Source: Trochalopteron elliotii (Eukaryota > Chordata > Aves > Passeriformes > Leiothrichidae). Taken from it: 64,000 nucleotides of DNA. The stretch is from positions 871,142 through 935,141 of the forward strand of contig JANPWX010000557.1 in assembly GCA_024734555.1 (NCBI GenBank). Direction: 5' to 3'. The notes under the pieces were generated by a model. That model saw nothing but the letters and a program-made list of their open reading frames with translations. It had not been told where the DNA came from and ran no database searches. The position numbers and the translations under genes are program-made. The first letter of the stretch is position 1. Each line of letters opens with the position of its first letter. Shown one piece after another: positions 24,613-36,173 of this stretch.

Positions 24613-27600
24613 TTTATTTTCTGTTTCTATAATTTAAATATAACTTCTGAGAACTACAGAAATTCCACTTGAACCCTCAGTTGGGCACAGCATACATTCT
24701 CCTAAGGCCTTGTTTGATGCTCATGTGTAACAACATCTCTGTTCTGCAGTAAGGGTGGCCTGCTCCCTGCAATGGCCCAAGTGGTCCCTCCACATCAGTT
24801 TCCTACATTTGTAAAATGTAGAGGCATGGAAAGCACAATAGTGCAAATATCTCAAAAATCTCTGTATTTTAGAAAGGAACTTTTATTCCTGCTTTTAACA
24901 CATGATTAGTAGATGAAAATAACTGAAGGCTTTATCTGATATCTCCCAGATACTAACACTGGGTGTACAGACATCACGCTGATGTGCACAGGATGAGAAC
25001 TGAGGGAGCCAAGTTTTCTCCCACCCACAAAGAACAAAAATAGGCTTTTATTCTGAATTACTTATTTTAAACTAAAAACTAGAAAGAACAAAACCAAAGG
25101 CTCCAGGAAGTGGAGTCTGCACCCACATCTTATTTTAAGATGCAGCTTTGATTCTTTAGAAATTTAAAGCTGCATTGCACAGAAAGCAGAATCAGATCAG
25201 TGATGTTATAGAGCTCACTATTTCCAAATATCAATCTAGGATCTTAGAAGCAATAAAGATTCAATAACACTCCACAGTCTCCAGCTCTGAAAATGCAAAG
25301 ATAAAAACTGTAACAATTAAGGACAAATACAGATATGCAATATACATTGCACAGATGTTTTATTTCCCTGCAATTATATACATGTCCTCCAAAATAAAAC
25401 CCAACCTTCATTAACTCAACATTACAGTGTTGTTGTATATTCCTCATGAAAAAGAATCAGTAAAAATGAAGGAAAGTACTCATCAAGATAGCATCAGCAT
25501 CCAGACTAATCACATACACATTCCACCAAATTAATTTCTGACATGTTCAGATGCTGGCTCTCCATAAGTAATTATTACACAAATATTTCCAATTTCCCTC
25601 TTCAGTCTCAGAAGATGTATCTAAAGTAAATATTTTTGAGCAAAATTGGCAGCATAGTTTTACACACCTACTGAAAAGCAGCACACATACATCCTTTGGG
25701 GATACACACAATCATTTACGGAGCCTCCACACAACGACGTGCAAACTTATTAGGAAACAGAACTTCAGCATCAGTTATTGAGCAAAATCCCTGCTGAGAG
25801 CACAGGCTCTGATGCAGATTGTTAATTCTGACCTCAGGATTGCTGGCTGAGGCCCACAGGCAGAGCAGGGCCAGAACAGCTGTACAGAAGCAGCACAGAG
25901 GGTCTGGGATATATGGATATGGATATTCCCCTCTCAGACACAGGGACACATCCAGCTCTGCCAGACACCAATGACTGTGTCCACAGCAGGCAAATGGAGC
26001 CATGCAACATTCCCATCCTCTGATGGGCAAAAGGTGTTCAATTTTGCCATCAATCAATTTACTTATTGATTTGTTCTCTCAACTGATACCCCAGAAATTC
26101 TCTCAGCTACCAAGGCAAAAAAGTGCCAAATTGTCTTGTTCCTTGAAGTTTTTCCTAATCCAAGGGAGAAATTCAAGGGAAATACTTTCATTTGGTAACA
26201 GCTGGTTCCCTTTTCCTGGTATCCCACCCAGTGCTTGAAGAATTTCTCACTCCAGAAAACCTTCACAGCATTCAGCTTTAATAGTGGTTTAGCTGCAGAC
26301 TCACAGTCAGAGCAGTAACACACACTGTTTATTCTTCCTCTGCAATGAGTGTTTAAGACAGCCCACAAAGATATTTAGGTACCTCAGTTTACCTTGAGCT
26401 CTACAAAGAAGGTAGTCAGCTAAACGCTGTACAGCTCTGAGCTTGCACTTAAAAAGAAAAAAAGCTTTTTTCCAATTTTGGCAAGGGGTTGGAAAACAAG
26501 TCTTCCAGTTGTGATGAATAATCTGCTTTGAGTTAAAACCCACTGCTGAACTGCAGCTTCCCTCTTGCTTTAATACGAAGGGACAGAGCAGCAGAAACCA
26601 CATTTCAGCACACAAATTAGGAGGGGCAAGCTGTAGGTAGCAGGTGATGTATTGCTGTTGCATCACCTTTTGTTTGATTAGTGATTAGGAAGTAATTGCC
26701 TCTCGGCCCAAGAGATAATATCTGGCAGAGTCCTTCTGAAACAAACATGGCATTTATATATTCCTCTAAAAGCTGTAAAATACTTCAGTCTCCAAGTACT
26801 GTAGTCCTAATGATCTTTGAATACAGTTTGATACAATCCCTGTGTACAGCTCATTAGGCACTGAATTCTTTGAAATAAGAAACCCTTCCCTGTCATCCCT
26901 GCACAGATGCCCCCACTAAGCAGATGCAAAATGCCACTGAAGTAAGAGGTGATAATGAAGGAACTTGATTGGGTTAATGCAGTCACATATGGTGATGGTG
27001 TGGTCCTTGAGAACACTCCCCCTCAGCTTCAGCTTCCTCTCATATCAATGCTCTCCAGGGAATGAAGGAACAGAAGCATGGACAAGGAAAAATTCAGATT
27101 TATTGGCAGAGGTGACATTTCTGGATGAAAATACTATTAATCACAGTCACTGAGGCAAGATCAATAAAAAAATTCATAAAGAACACATCTTGTAATGTGT
27201 ACATGTTCTAAGAAACACTGACAACCATCCCAGCACCACGATACCAAAAAAACCCCAATGTTTTTCCTCCCCTGAGTTTTTACTTTTGTCTCCATCCCAT
27301 GTAGCAGAGCTCACAGTCAGGATGCTGCTGAGAGCCCCCTGTGAGCACTGATAGCCTTCACCAGCCCCAGTGGGTGCTGTGCTACACACACGGGGTTTGG
27401 GAAGGTTTGACAGGCTCAGCAAAGAGGGAGAAAAACCCCAGTACTTTGCTGTGATCAGTGCTCAGACTTGAGAGAAGGGGGTGGATGAAGTGAGAAGACT
27501 ACAGACTGTACAGTACTATGCATTTCCATATTTGCTTCATTTCTTGACCGCTCTGCAATTAACTCATGTTCCTGAGAGCTGTAGGTCTTGCATGCAGAAT

Positions 27601-29419
27601 GAAAAAACTATCTTTTCACTTGGATGCTCATGCCTTTTCTTGCTGTAGGTCCTTTATATGTAGGCCCATCTGTAATGGGGCAAGAATATTTTCCTTTGCT
27701 TGTCAAGAATGGCAGCATTTCTTATGTAAAATCCCATCCCACTGGAGCGTGAGAGAGGATATTGCCTATGACAGTGGCCTCTAGACTTTTAACTACAGAG
27801 CCTGAGCAAAAACCAACCCCAATAAAACACAGCTCATCTGCTGTCCCCAAAAGTCTGCTCTCTCCCCTGCCCCCCATCAAACCCCCTGCCAGTCACAATA
27901 ATTAACTTCTGCAGGTGTTTATTTTTAGGGTACAGCTAAACCCTGATACCAACCCAACAGTGCAGCCACAGGACTAGTTCTTAATTACAATAAATTCACT
28001 GGGGAGGAAAGGCAAAAACAATCCAGGTGAATTCCTAAAATGGCTTTGTCAAATCTCACCTATCTTATAAGGGACATAACCATGCCTGACCCTTTCATTA
28101 AAGCCCTAGTGTCTGGACTACATACTTAAGCAGTCATTTAATTTTAAATAAAATAGCTAGAATAACTGCATTGAAAAGGAAGCCATGAAAAAGCCTGAGA
28201 CTGCTGCAGGTCAATTACACCCTTTGTAAGAAACTAAGCAAACAAAATGTGATTTCTCTAAGTGTGTATGTTAGGAAGAATCACAGATTCTAAGTCAGCA
28301 CCTTGATTTTAGGAGAGCTAGCTTATGATGTTTTGAAACAGACACCTGCTCCAGATTAATATTACTATGAAACTGAATAAATTGCCTTCTCTTCTCAGAG
28401 CTCATTGCTGCCTGAAGTGCAGCTTAACCTCTCTTGAGAGAATAGCCCAAAGTGGAGCAAAGGAAACTTGTTTACAGATAAATTAAATTTCCAGGGCCAG
28501 AAACACCCAACAGTTACCCCCAGAGAGTGAAGGTTCAAGATAGTGCTAGATTAAATGGCTTTTCTGTGCCTCTAGAAAGCTAACAATGGACATGCTTATT
28601 ATTTATATCCAAACTGGCTGGCATGCCTAATATTTCAGGAAACATATTTTGCAGCTGTAATACAACTTGAGGAACACCCTATATTTCACTGATACGAGTT
28701 AGTGTAATAGCTGAGCAACATACCTTTTTCTATACATCACATTCAAAGCTGGGAAATATTTTTTTGTTGTTTGCTGCAAACATGCTTTTTCTTATCTATA
28801 AAAATAGACATAATAATGATGCTTTTACACAGCTCTGGAATCTCACAGCCCTTTCAGGGAGCTCAGCATTTGTGTCGTGGAGCTGAAACAGTACCAGCAC
28901 CTCCACAAATCAACCAGTGAGTAGAAGATAAAACACTTGTGGGGGAGCCAAGACTACAACTTAGAGCTTTTTCCTGCTGAGGTGTCCAACACTGTGAAAC
29001 ACTTATTTTCTATAATTACAGAGGTGCTAGTTATCACAAGTTTAGAAGCTTGGTGCTAGGAGGCAAATAGGATACAACTGCTGAGAACATTCTGAACTGA
29101 TAAAAAACATTATAAATGTGGCAAGCACTGGGGTTTTATGGATAGTTTTTTCACTTTAACCAGGTTATGGGGCAGATATTTTGCCAGAACAACACTTTTA
29201 ACATTAACTAGAACCCTCAATTCCCGGGAGACGTATTAGGTTAAGCCACTCCTCTCTTGACAAACCATACATCACCTCAAGACAGGAAACTACAGGCTGG
29301 GGGACCCTTAGAGCTTCCCTTTCTACATCCATTTTTTTGTTTTATATTAGTTCTAACGCACGTCAAAAACACACAAAAACCAGGGAAACAAACCACCAGT
29401 TCCTTCAGGGCAAGTAGAG
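24613..29419. other. Non-coding sequence, no gene recognised
   Basis: CpG-poor, partly AT-rich sequence with only short chance frames. There are small homopolymer runs, for example near 27,245. I see no repeat family or RNA gene. Confidence 0.55.
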
Positions 29420-29700
29420 GACGGGCATTAGAGCAGCTGAAGTTGCTTACCCGCACAGGAGAGGCACAGAGCGAAGAGGATCCGGCAGCCCAAGAGCGCC
29501 CCAGGCCTCAGCCCAGGCGGTCACCGGCACGTTTAAGGCCCGGGGCAGGTGGGCCGGGCTGGGGGCGCGTCCTGCCGGGGCAGCCGGGGAGAGGCCCCGG
29601 GGGGTGGGAGCGTCTGTGCCCGAGCAATGCCTCCCTTGCTGCAGCACAGCCCCGGGCTCGGAGCTTGCCCTCGGCACAGGATCCTCCCTGGGTGTTGTTC
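29420..29700. promoter_or_regulatory. CpG island, candidate promoter
   Basis: This GC-rich block of about 280 bp is dense in CpG, with CCGG, GCGC and CCCGGG motifs, and stands out against CpG-depleted flanks. Such islands usually mark promoters of broadly expressed genes in vertebrates. A YY1-like site lies just downstream at 29759. On the minus strand a donor-like CGG|GTAAGC has its GT at 29450-29449, at the island's left edge, which would suit a first exon read leftwards. I see no strong ATG-initiated coding frame, no TATA box and no LTR ends, so it is probably a host promoter of unknown gene or non-coding RNA. The direction is undecided. Confidence 0.5.
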
Positions 29701-29758
29701 AGCCATTCCCTGCATCCACCCTGATGGATGGGCTGCAGCAGCAGGACGGCTCCATGAC

Positions 29759-29769
29759 AAGATGGCTGC
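29759..29769 (+). promoter_or_regulatory. YY1-like site (AAGATGGCTGC)
   Basis: AAGATGGCTGC differs by one base from the AAGATGGCGGC element found just downstream of many TATA-less, CpG-island transcription starts. Its place about 60 bp after the CpG-dense block fits that role. If functional it would favour plus-strand transcription, which conflicts with the minus-strand donor unless the promoter is bidirectional. A single site can occur by chance. Confidence 0.35.
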
Positions 29770-32220
29770 TTCTAAGAACTAAATGACACCGCAAAGAAGC
29801 GCACTAGAGGTGGGTGCTATTGACAGTTGAATCACACACGCCTCTTTTACATAGTAAGCAAGAGTTCCAGGCTGCCTAGGCCAGAAGGGGAATCACCTGT
29901 AGGCAGTATTAGCAGAAGGGCCCTTTCTGACACACGGTGTCACCGCCTCTCTGTTACACGTGGATTGCATTTCTATGCAGTCATTGGATCTGTCTAAGGG
30001 CACCAAGTTTTTAAACCAGTTAGCAATGAAACCTGCCAGGAAGACAAAAGTGAAAAACTATTGCTTGCTCAGCAATTAGGCCCAGACTCAGCCAGCAGCT
30101 GGCAAGCCAGAAGTGTATTGCTCATCCCATGAGAGTGTTCTGGTCTGTGGGTTATTCTGCCTTAACCAATACCGTATGCTCCCTATAAAGGGCAAATCCC
30201 TACATCCAAGTCATTCTCATTTTGCTCATCTGCAGAGATTGGTGCTTACAGTAACAACAACGGGATGTTGAGTTTGTGTTCTAAGCTGTAGAGTACCTGG
30301 CTGCAGTAATTCTTTATCCATTACAGAAAAATTGCTTCCATGTGTGAGCTGCTCTTGCTGTTTCACATTCCTAGGCAAGAAAACTGATGAGCAACTCGAA
30401 AGCAGATGGGCAGCTGGAATGGCTAGATGATAGAACAGCGAGTGGGAAAGCAAGCAAGCACAGCAAATGCCTCTGCCATTGGAAGGGGCAATCAAAGGGA
30501 AATCCAACAGGAGCTTCTCCTGACACTACACAAGCAGCATCTCCCTGACATGTTCCACAGCAAGCATGTGCAAACAGGCATTTTCTAGTTGGTGACAAGC
30601 TTTGTGACATCTGTTGTCACCTGAGGATATGGAGTTACCTTCACTGTGTGCCACTGGCCTCCATTCCACCTCAGCAGTCTCACATCAGCTGGCACTGACA
30701 CCAGAGCTGATGTGGGTCTTGGAGAAATTCATAAAGACCATATAGCACTCAGACACTCCCTTTAGCTGGGGAGCATTTCTGTGAGAGAGAGAGAGTTGTC
30801 TGCAGCATCCCTGCAGCTATATTTCACTGTTCACCTCCACACCTCATTTCCCCACCACGGTTACACTGTCGTGTGTGCAGGGCTTCTCTGTAAGTGTGGA
30901 AAGGTCATTTCACTGGCTGATCCTCAGCAGAGTGCCCCAGGCAAATGTGAACCTCTGACAGTTCTTGATCTTCATTAGACATTCCTTTGCCTTAGCAGAT
31001 GAACCCTTCATGATACCTGATGTGTTTCTCCTTATCACACCTCTCTGAGATGGGCAGCTCTAACCTTCTCCTTAGGAATTGGAAGTTAGGGCACAGAGAC
31101 TAAAGGCACGTTTTTTAAAGATCTTTAAGAAACTTATGGATGCAGAGTTGGCTGATATACATTTCATGGTTTGAAAAGTGTAACTGCAATTCAAATTGCT
31201 GAATTGAGAAGCCCCAGGGAGTCTATTTCCTTTTGATTGATATCAATGGGAATTAGATATGTTTGTTTCTGAAAATCATAATTTCTAAGAATCTAAAAGC
31301 CTCAATTTCAGCACCTTTCATACCACATAGCAGGAAATGCAGTCAGAGTTTTCCAAGCATGAGGCAACTGCTCTAGACAGAGGTCCTCTTCTTAATTTTT
31401 TTTTTTTTTTAATAAAAGTCACCAGCCAGCCTGCAAAGGAGGAGTGTGTTATTACACAAATTCAAGAACAGATCTACAAGTGGCTACTGAAAACAGGGCA
31501 GGGATGAATCCATTAGCATCACTGATCCAACATTTCTGAACATGGAGGGAAAGAGCAGAAAGTGCTCCAGCTCCCAGGCTCCCCCTGAAGAGCATGTGCT
31601 TTTGCTGTGGGGGAGACAGAACACTTGACCAGATGGCCCTGTGCTCTGCTCCAGGAAGCAATTTCTCATACTCTCATGTTCTTATGTCTCAAGCAGTCTC
31701 TGCTGTGGCAGTATAAATGCACCAACAGCCTGCTCTAAGCACCAGCTTCTACCACCCTGCAGTCACTCTTTCTGCTGTAACTCTCCCAGCTGGACAGGAA
31801 CACATGGACCTTGAATGATCTACTTGCCATTTTGCTCTGTAGACTGGTTTTTGTCCTGATCCCATCCATTTTTAAATTAGAGTCTGAGCTGGTTATCTTC
31901 TTTGGAGCTATTTCATTGGCACAGTTCCAAACCTGTGAATACGCTCTGCTTTTCCCTTTCTTCTTCAGACTCTTTCACATTCCATTTTTTTCTTTCACAC
32001 CACTGTTATTGTGGCAGTGGCTGGCATGATTATTGCTACTTACTCCCAATCCCCCAATGGCAGAGTAATACCTCTTTAATTGGGTATTTCTCCCTCCGAC
32101 ACTAATCTCCTAACAAATGCCAATGCCGTGTTAGATGCTGTGTGGGGATCTCTCATCACTATCTCTTCAAGCAGGCAGCTGTGTGTGGAATGAATGCATA
32201 GTCACTCAGCATGGATGGAT
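29770..32220. other. Non-coding sequence, no gene recognised
   Basis: Outside the CpG island the DNA returns to CpG-poor sequence with chance frames only. It has a short GA repeat at about 30,782-30,795 and a 15-T run at 31,396-31,410. Around 31,235-31,300 a block containing ATATCAATGGGAATTAG resembles ancient amniote interspersed repeats that share CAATGGGA-type cores (from memory; weak). Confidence 0.5.
31396..31410 (+). repeat. Poly-T tract (15 T)
   Basis: Fifteen consecutive T, preceded by TTAA and followed by AATAAAAG. There is no clear retroposed body on either side, so it may be a simple homopolymer rather than the tail of a processed copy. Confidence 0.9.
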
Positions 32221-32361
32221 TTGTCTGAGTCCCTGTCAGCTCCCTGGTTTTGTCACTGAAATCTTGCATTGCGGATCCGGATTTCTATTGCTTTAACTTT
32301 TTGAGGCAGATTTATCTCAACCCCTGTCAGATCAATGGGTTTTGTCACAGAAATCTATGTG
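32221..32361 (+). repeat. Diverged direct duplication, about 91-bp period
   Basis: Two related segments share CCCTGTCAG (32231 and 32322) and TTTTGTCAC-GAAATCT blocks at the same spacing, offset by about 91 bp. Between matched blocks there are point differences, so the duplication is not recent. I see no third copy and no link to a known repeat family. The second copy ends near 32,361. Confidence 0.65.
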
Positions 32362-35300
32362 ACTTTGTTCCCTGTGGAGATCTGGCTAGTCAAGTTTGTG
32401 GAGGCTGATTTGGGAAGCTGAACCTGAGGCCTTGTTTGGCTACGTGGAGGAGGGGGAGGTAACAAAGGAAACTGAAAAGAGCAGAGGCCTAACAACCAGA
32501 AAAACTTCAATAAAAACTGTAGTAGCAACCTACATCCAAAGCCCAGGACAATATACATCCCAAGAGAGCACGTTCAGTCTCACATCCACGCACATATGGG
32601 CTCTCTATCTGCTGGCATCCTCAGGAGCTGCCCATGGACTGCAGCCCTGTGACAGTGGCTGAGATCTGACAGGGCTGTAGGTCTGATGCAGATCAGCCTT
32701 TCAAGCCTGTCCTCTCTGGTTGCTCAAAACCCCCTGGAGCTGTGAAGGCAGGAAGTCTGTAAGAGACACTTCTCCTTTAATGCCTCCACAGTATATTAGG
32801 AAACACTGTGCTATCAGAGATGAACCTTCTGGAGGGATACAAGCCCAATTTCCTTTTTGCCTGTAGCCATCAGACTGCATGATTGCCTGACACTGCAACA
32901 ACAGTCTTCCAGATAAAGCTTAGCTTTACTGAACAGCTACATGTCCATTTTGTCTCCTTAGCTGATTCAAAAATTTCCAGGAACAGCTTCAGAAAATGGA
33001 AGTTTCCTGATGAAAAGTACATTGTTCAAATAATCTTTTTGTTGGACTGAGGGATAACATTATTTCCTTTGCTTATTACTACTTGAAAAATTTTTTATAA
33101 TGATTATCACAGTTGAGTTTGACCATGATCAAGGTCTGAGTGAACTTTTGGAACAAAATGGTAGTGGTAATAATAATAGCAATAACATTAATAGGAAAGC
33201 AGGTAACATACATTAAAGGAAGAACCTGGTGTTGACTGATAAAGACTCAGACTTGTCTGGAACAGCCAACTCAACCTGAAAGCTCAACACAGCAGGGATG
33301 GATTCCCTGTTGGTGAGATGGCCTCAATTTTGTATTTGAAGCAGAACATTTCAAAAAGAAAGGGTACCCCAGGAAAAAGGAGATTTGGGGAAGGTAGTCA
33401 TTAGCATCTCAGTATTAATGAAAAACAGTGCAAATTTTTGGCCATGGGTCACCTCATTGTTCTCTTTGCAATATTCCAGTCATAGGCTTTCTTTAGAGCA
33501 GATGCTCATTTCTGTGCCTGCTTTGTAACATTTCCTTTCTTTCTTTTTAATGGCGCTCTCCTTTTGTTGTATGCTTTTCTATTTCAACTTTACCTCTGGA
33601 AATTCTCCATTACCATTTTTTACCTTCTAATCCTTCTTCATCCATCCTTCTTTCCCTGCCTCATGTAAACATTCATGCTTCTGTTCCACTTCTTCCTCTA
33701 GGTGATTATCTATTATCTTTTAACTGGTGCCCCTCCTTAGTTTTTTTTCCCTTTCCTATCCTTTCATGTCCCTCTATTCCCTCTGCTGCTAAGGAAGCTC
33801 TGGTCCTTATATATTGAAATGGCATGTGTAGTTCCTGCCTGTGATTCTGTGCTAGATACCTTTGTGTGCCTGTGCAGCTTCAGACCCAGTGTAAGCCTGG
33901 CAAATACAGGAAACTAAGCAGGAAGCAAAGCTGAGTGAAAGGTTGCTTACTTGTGCCTGTGATTTGTGGTTGTTTAATAATGGCCTCCTGATTAACACAG
34001 ACCTCAATTCCAGAAGTGCCACAGTGATAGATACTCAATATTTATCTTAATAGAGACACACAATTCCCTTAACATTTAAACTGCTGCTAGTTGTGCTAGC
34101 AGTACAACTATTATCCTGGAAGTTGTTCATGCCACTGCCTATGTGTGTATCGCCTGGTGAAACACAACTTTAATTCTGCACAGGTCCCCAAGGACTAACA
34201 AGGTGTTAAATGATCACTATTACATGCAGCTGTCACCATGCCTGCAGTTCTGTCAAACCACAAGAATGATGCTGTAGCTTTCCTGTTTTGCTTCAGAGCA
34301 ATGCAAAAAAGGATGTCTTCAATAACACTGCTGGATCTGTCCCTTCAGAAGTCATCTTGACTGCTACAGCAACTGCTGTTCACAGAGGTCCTCGTATTTC
34401 ATCTGGTTATAGTTAGTTAACAAAAAAGAATTACAAGGCTTGACTAGACAAAAAGTGATGAGATACCTGTAGACATCTGATTGCTTTAGTCTAGCTCTTT
34501 TGGTACATCCTAAGGTGCAGCAAAGTCACTTCAATAAGGAGCTTTAAAGTATTTGCCATTGCTGCTTTTAGACTCGTTCCAGAAGCACAGAAGATTATTT
34601 TAGTCAGATCACCTCTCTGTGGTCTCCTTCTGCAGGAACTATGTCCCAAGCAGGTAGAAAGGAAGGGCTAAAGGACGATAGTAGATCAGTCATTATTAAG
34701 ACAAGAACAAAGGCTGCCTGTTCTGTCCTGAGCTCATTTTCTGTCCTGTCTTGACCACAGGTATAACCCAGGCTGATTAGCTCAGTCTGCCACCCTGGCT
34801 CAATAAACAAAGCAGAGAGCTGCTGTTGCACAGCAGCTCTGCTGGGTTTATAACTACCTTTTAGCAAAGCTCCAGGCCTAGGAATGAGGAGGTGCAGAAG
34901 TGCATTCACAAAGATTAATACCTGAATTGCTGCAGCATTAACTGAGAGTGCCTGTGAGAGCACACCTCAGGCGCTCTCACATGTCAGAGATGAGAAGGCA
35001 ACATTTGAAAACTAGTTTGAAAGGACTTTAGCACAAAGTGTGGGAGGCCACATTTGGGAAAAAAAAATAACTAGACTAAGTTACAGCAGCACTGCTGTGG
35101 GAGGAAGACTTGCACAATGCCTTGACTGCAGCCATGGCTGTTTTTCCTCACATTCGTGGGCTCTAATTCTACATCAAATAAGAAGAGGGGGAGTGAGAGA
35201 CAACACTGCATCATCTTGACATTCCTTTCTAAGTATATAAAAGATGAGCTGTAAGTTCCTCAGCATCTTGCTACCATATAAGCCAGCAGCAGCAAATTAC

Positions 35301-36123
35301 CATCTCTAGAGCCATGCAGGACAATGACAGACTGGAGAAAGCCAGCCTAATTCTGCCAATAGCAGTCTCCAGCCATGTTTTCCAATTGTTGGCTAATTAG
35401 TAGAAATACAGATTTCCAAGACAGCAAAGATGATTAGGGAGCTCTGTAAAAGCCTCAAGGCTGCCTGTGAGACAAATCTCAGAGGGCTGTGATAGAAAGT
35501 CTTTGCATGTGTGCCCCCGATTTAAAGCTGACAGAAATCTGTGTTGGACTGAAGGCCTGATGGACATTTATTTCCTGAAATTAGCTGATGCTCTCTGCTC
35601 GTCTTTTACTGGATAGCCACCTACACCACTAAAGAAACAGGCTGTCAGCTCATACTTCCAAATTTGTGGATATTCAGCCTGGAGCTATAAACTGACCATG
35701 AGGACTGAGGTATCTCAGCTGCCTCTGTAGAGATCCATTGGTTCAGGGCTGAGGCAAACTGGCAGTGTATGGGGAGAAGGAATTTGGAGCTTTTGTGGTA
35801 ACTGTGCAAATCAAAAAGAAGACTCATTTCTATGTCCATCATATAAGTTTATTTATTTGTTTCTATACTTGCCACACATTAAAATTCTATAAAACTTAGA
35901 ACTCTGGAACATTTCTGTTAAATATCCAGGGACACTGGTTAGTAAAAGGTCACTGGGGGTGCAGAAGCATCAGGATACAGTCTAAATAACAACTTCAGGA
36001 ACCATGGAAGGTCAGGTGAATTTACTGGTTGGGCCACCCCAAAATTAGCTTTTCAAGGGTTGCAACTTGGGACAATATTGTGTAGCAGTAAGTCCAACTT
36101 AAGCACTTGTGTATGGCCCCATC
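32362..36123. other. Non-coding sequence, no gene recognised
   Basis: CpG-poor sequence. A pyrimidine-rich stretch covers about 33,530-33,790, and a TATATAAAAG box lies at 35,234. No open frame of 60 codons occurs between about 32.9 and 34.6 kb. I recognise no coding domain or mobile element. Confidence 0.5.
35234..35243 (+). promoter_or_regulatory. TATA-box-like sequence
   Basis: TATATAAAAG is a good match to a vertebrate TATA box. An ATG in GCCATGC context follows at 35314, opening a 28-codon frame that ends with TAG at 35398-35400; the short product is not recognised. There is no GC-rich or CCAAT context, and TATA-like sequences are common in AT-rich DNA, so this is only a candidate. Confidence 0.15.
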
Positions 36124-36173
36124 TTTAGAATCATTAAGGTTGGAAAAACTTCCAAGATTTTCCCCTTGAAATG
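36124..36173 (-). mobile_element. CR1 LINE 3'-end fragment
   Basis: TTAGAATCATTAAGGTTGG followed by AAAAACTTCCAAGATTTTC is the reverse complement of the conserved CR1 3' end (a TTCCAACC core followed by a short ATGATTCT-type terminus). Only about 50 bp remain recognisable, typical of a heavily 5'-truncated CR1 insertion. The orientation is minus. Confidence 0.75.

Noticed and set aside
29257..29724. 155-codon frame across the CpG island
   Set aside because: Low-complexity Pro/Arg/Gly-rich reading expected of a CpG island; competing frames of similar quality occur on both strands, with no conserved domain.
30160..30190. CCAAT-like and TATA-like sequences close together
   Set aside because: Spacing of about 20 bp is too tight for a normal CCAAT/TATA promoter and there is no supporting context.
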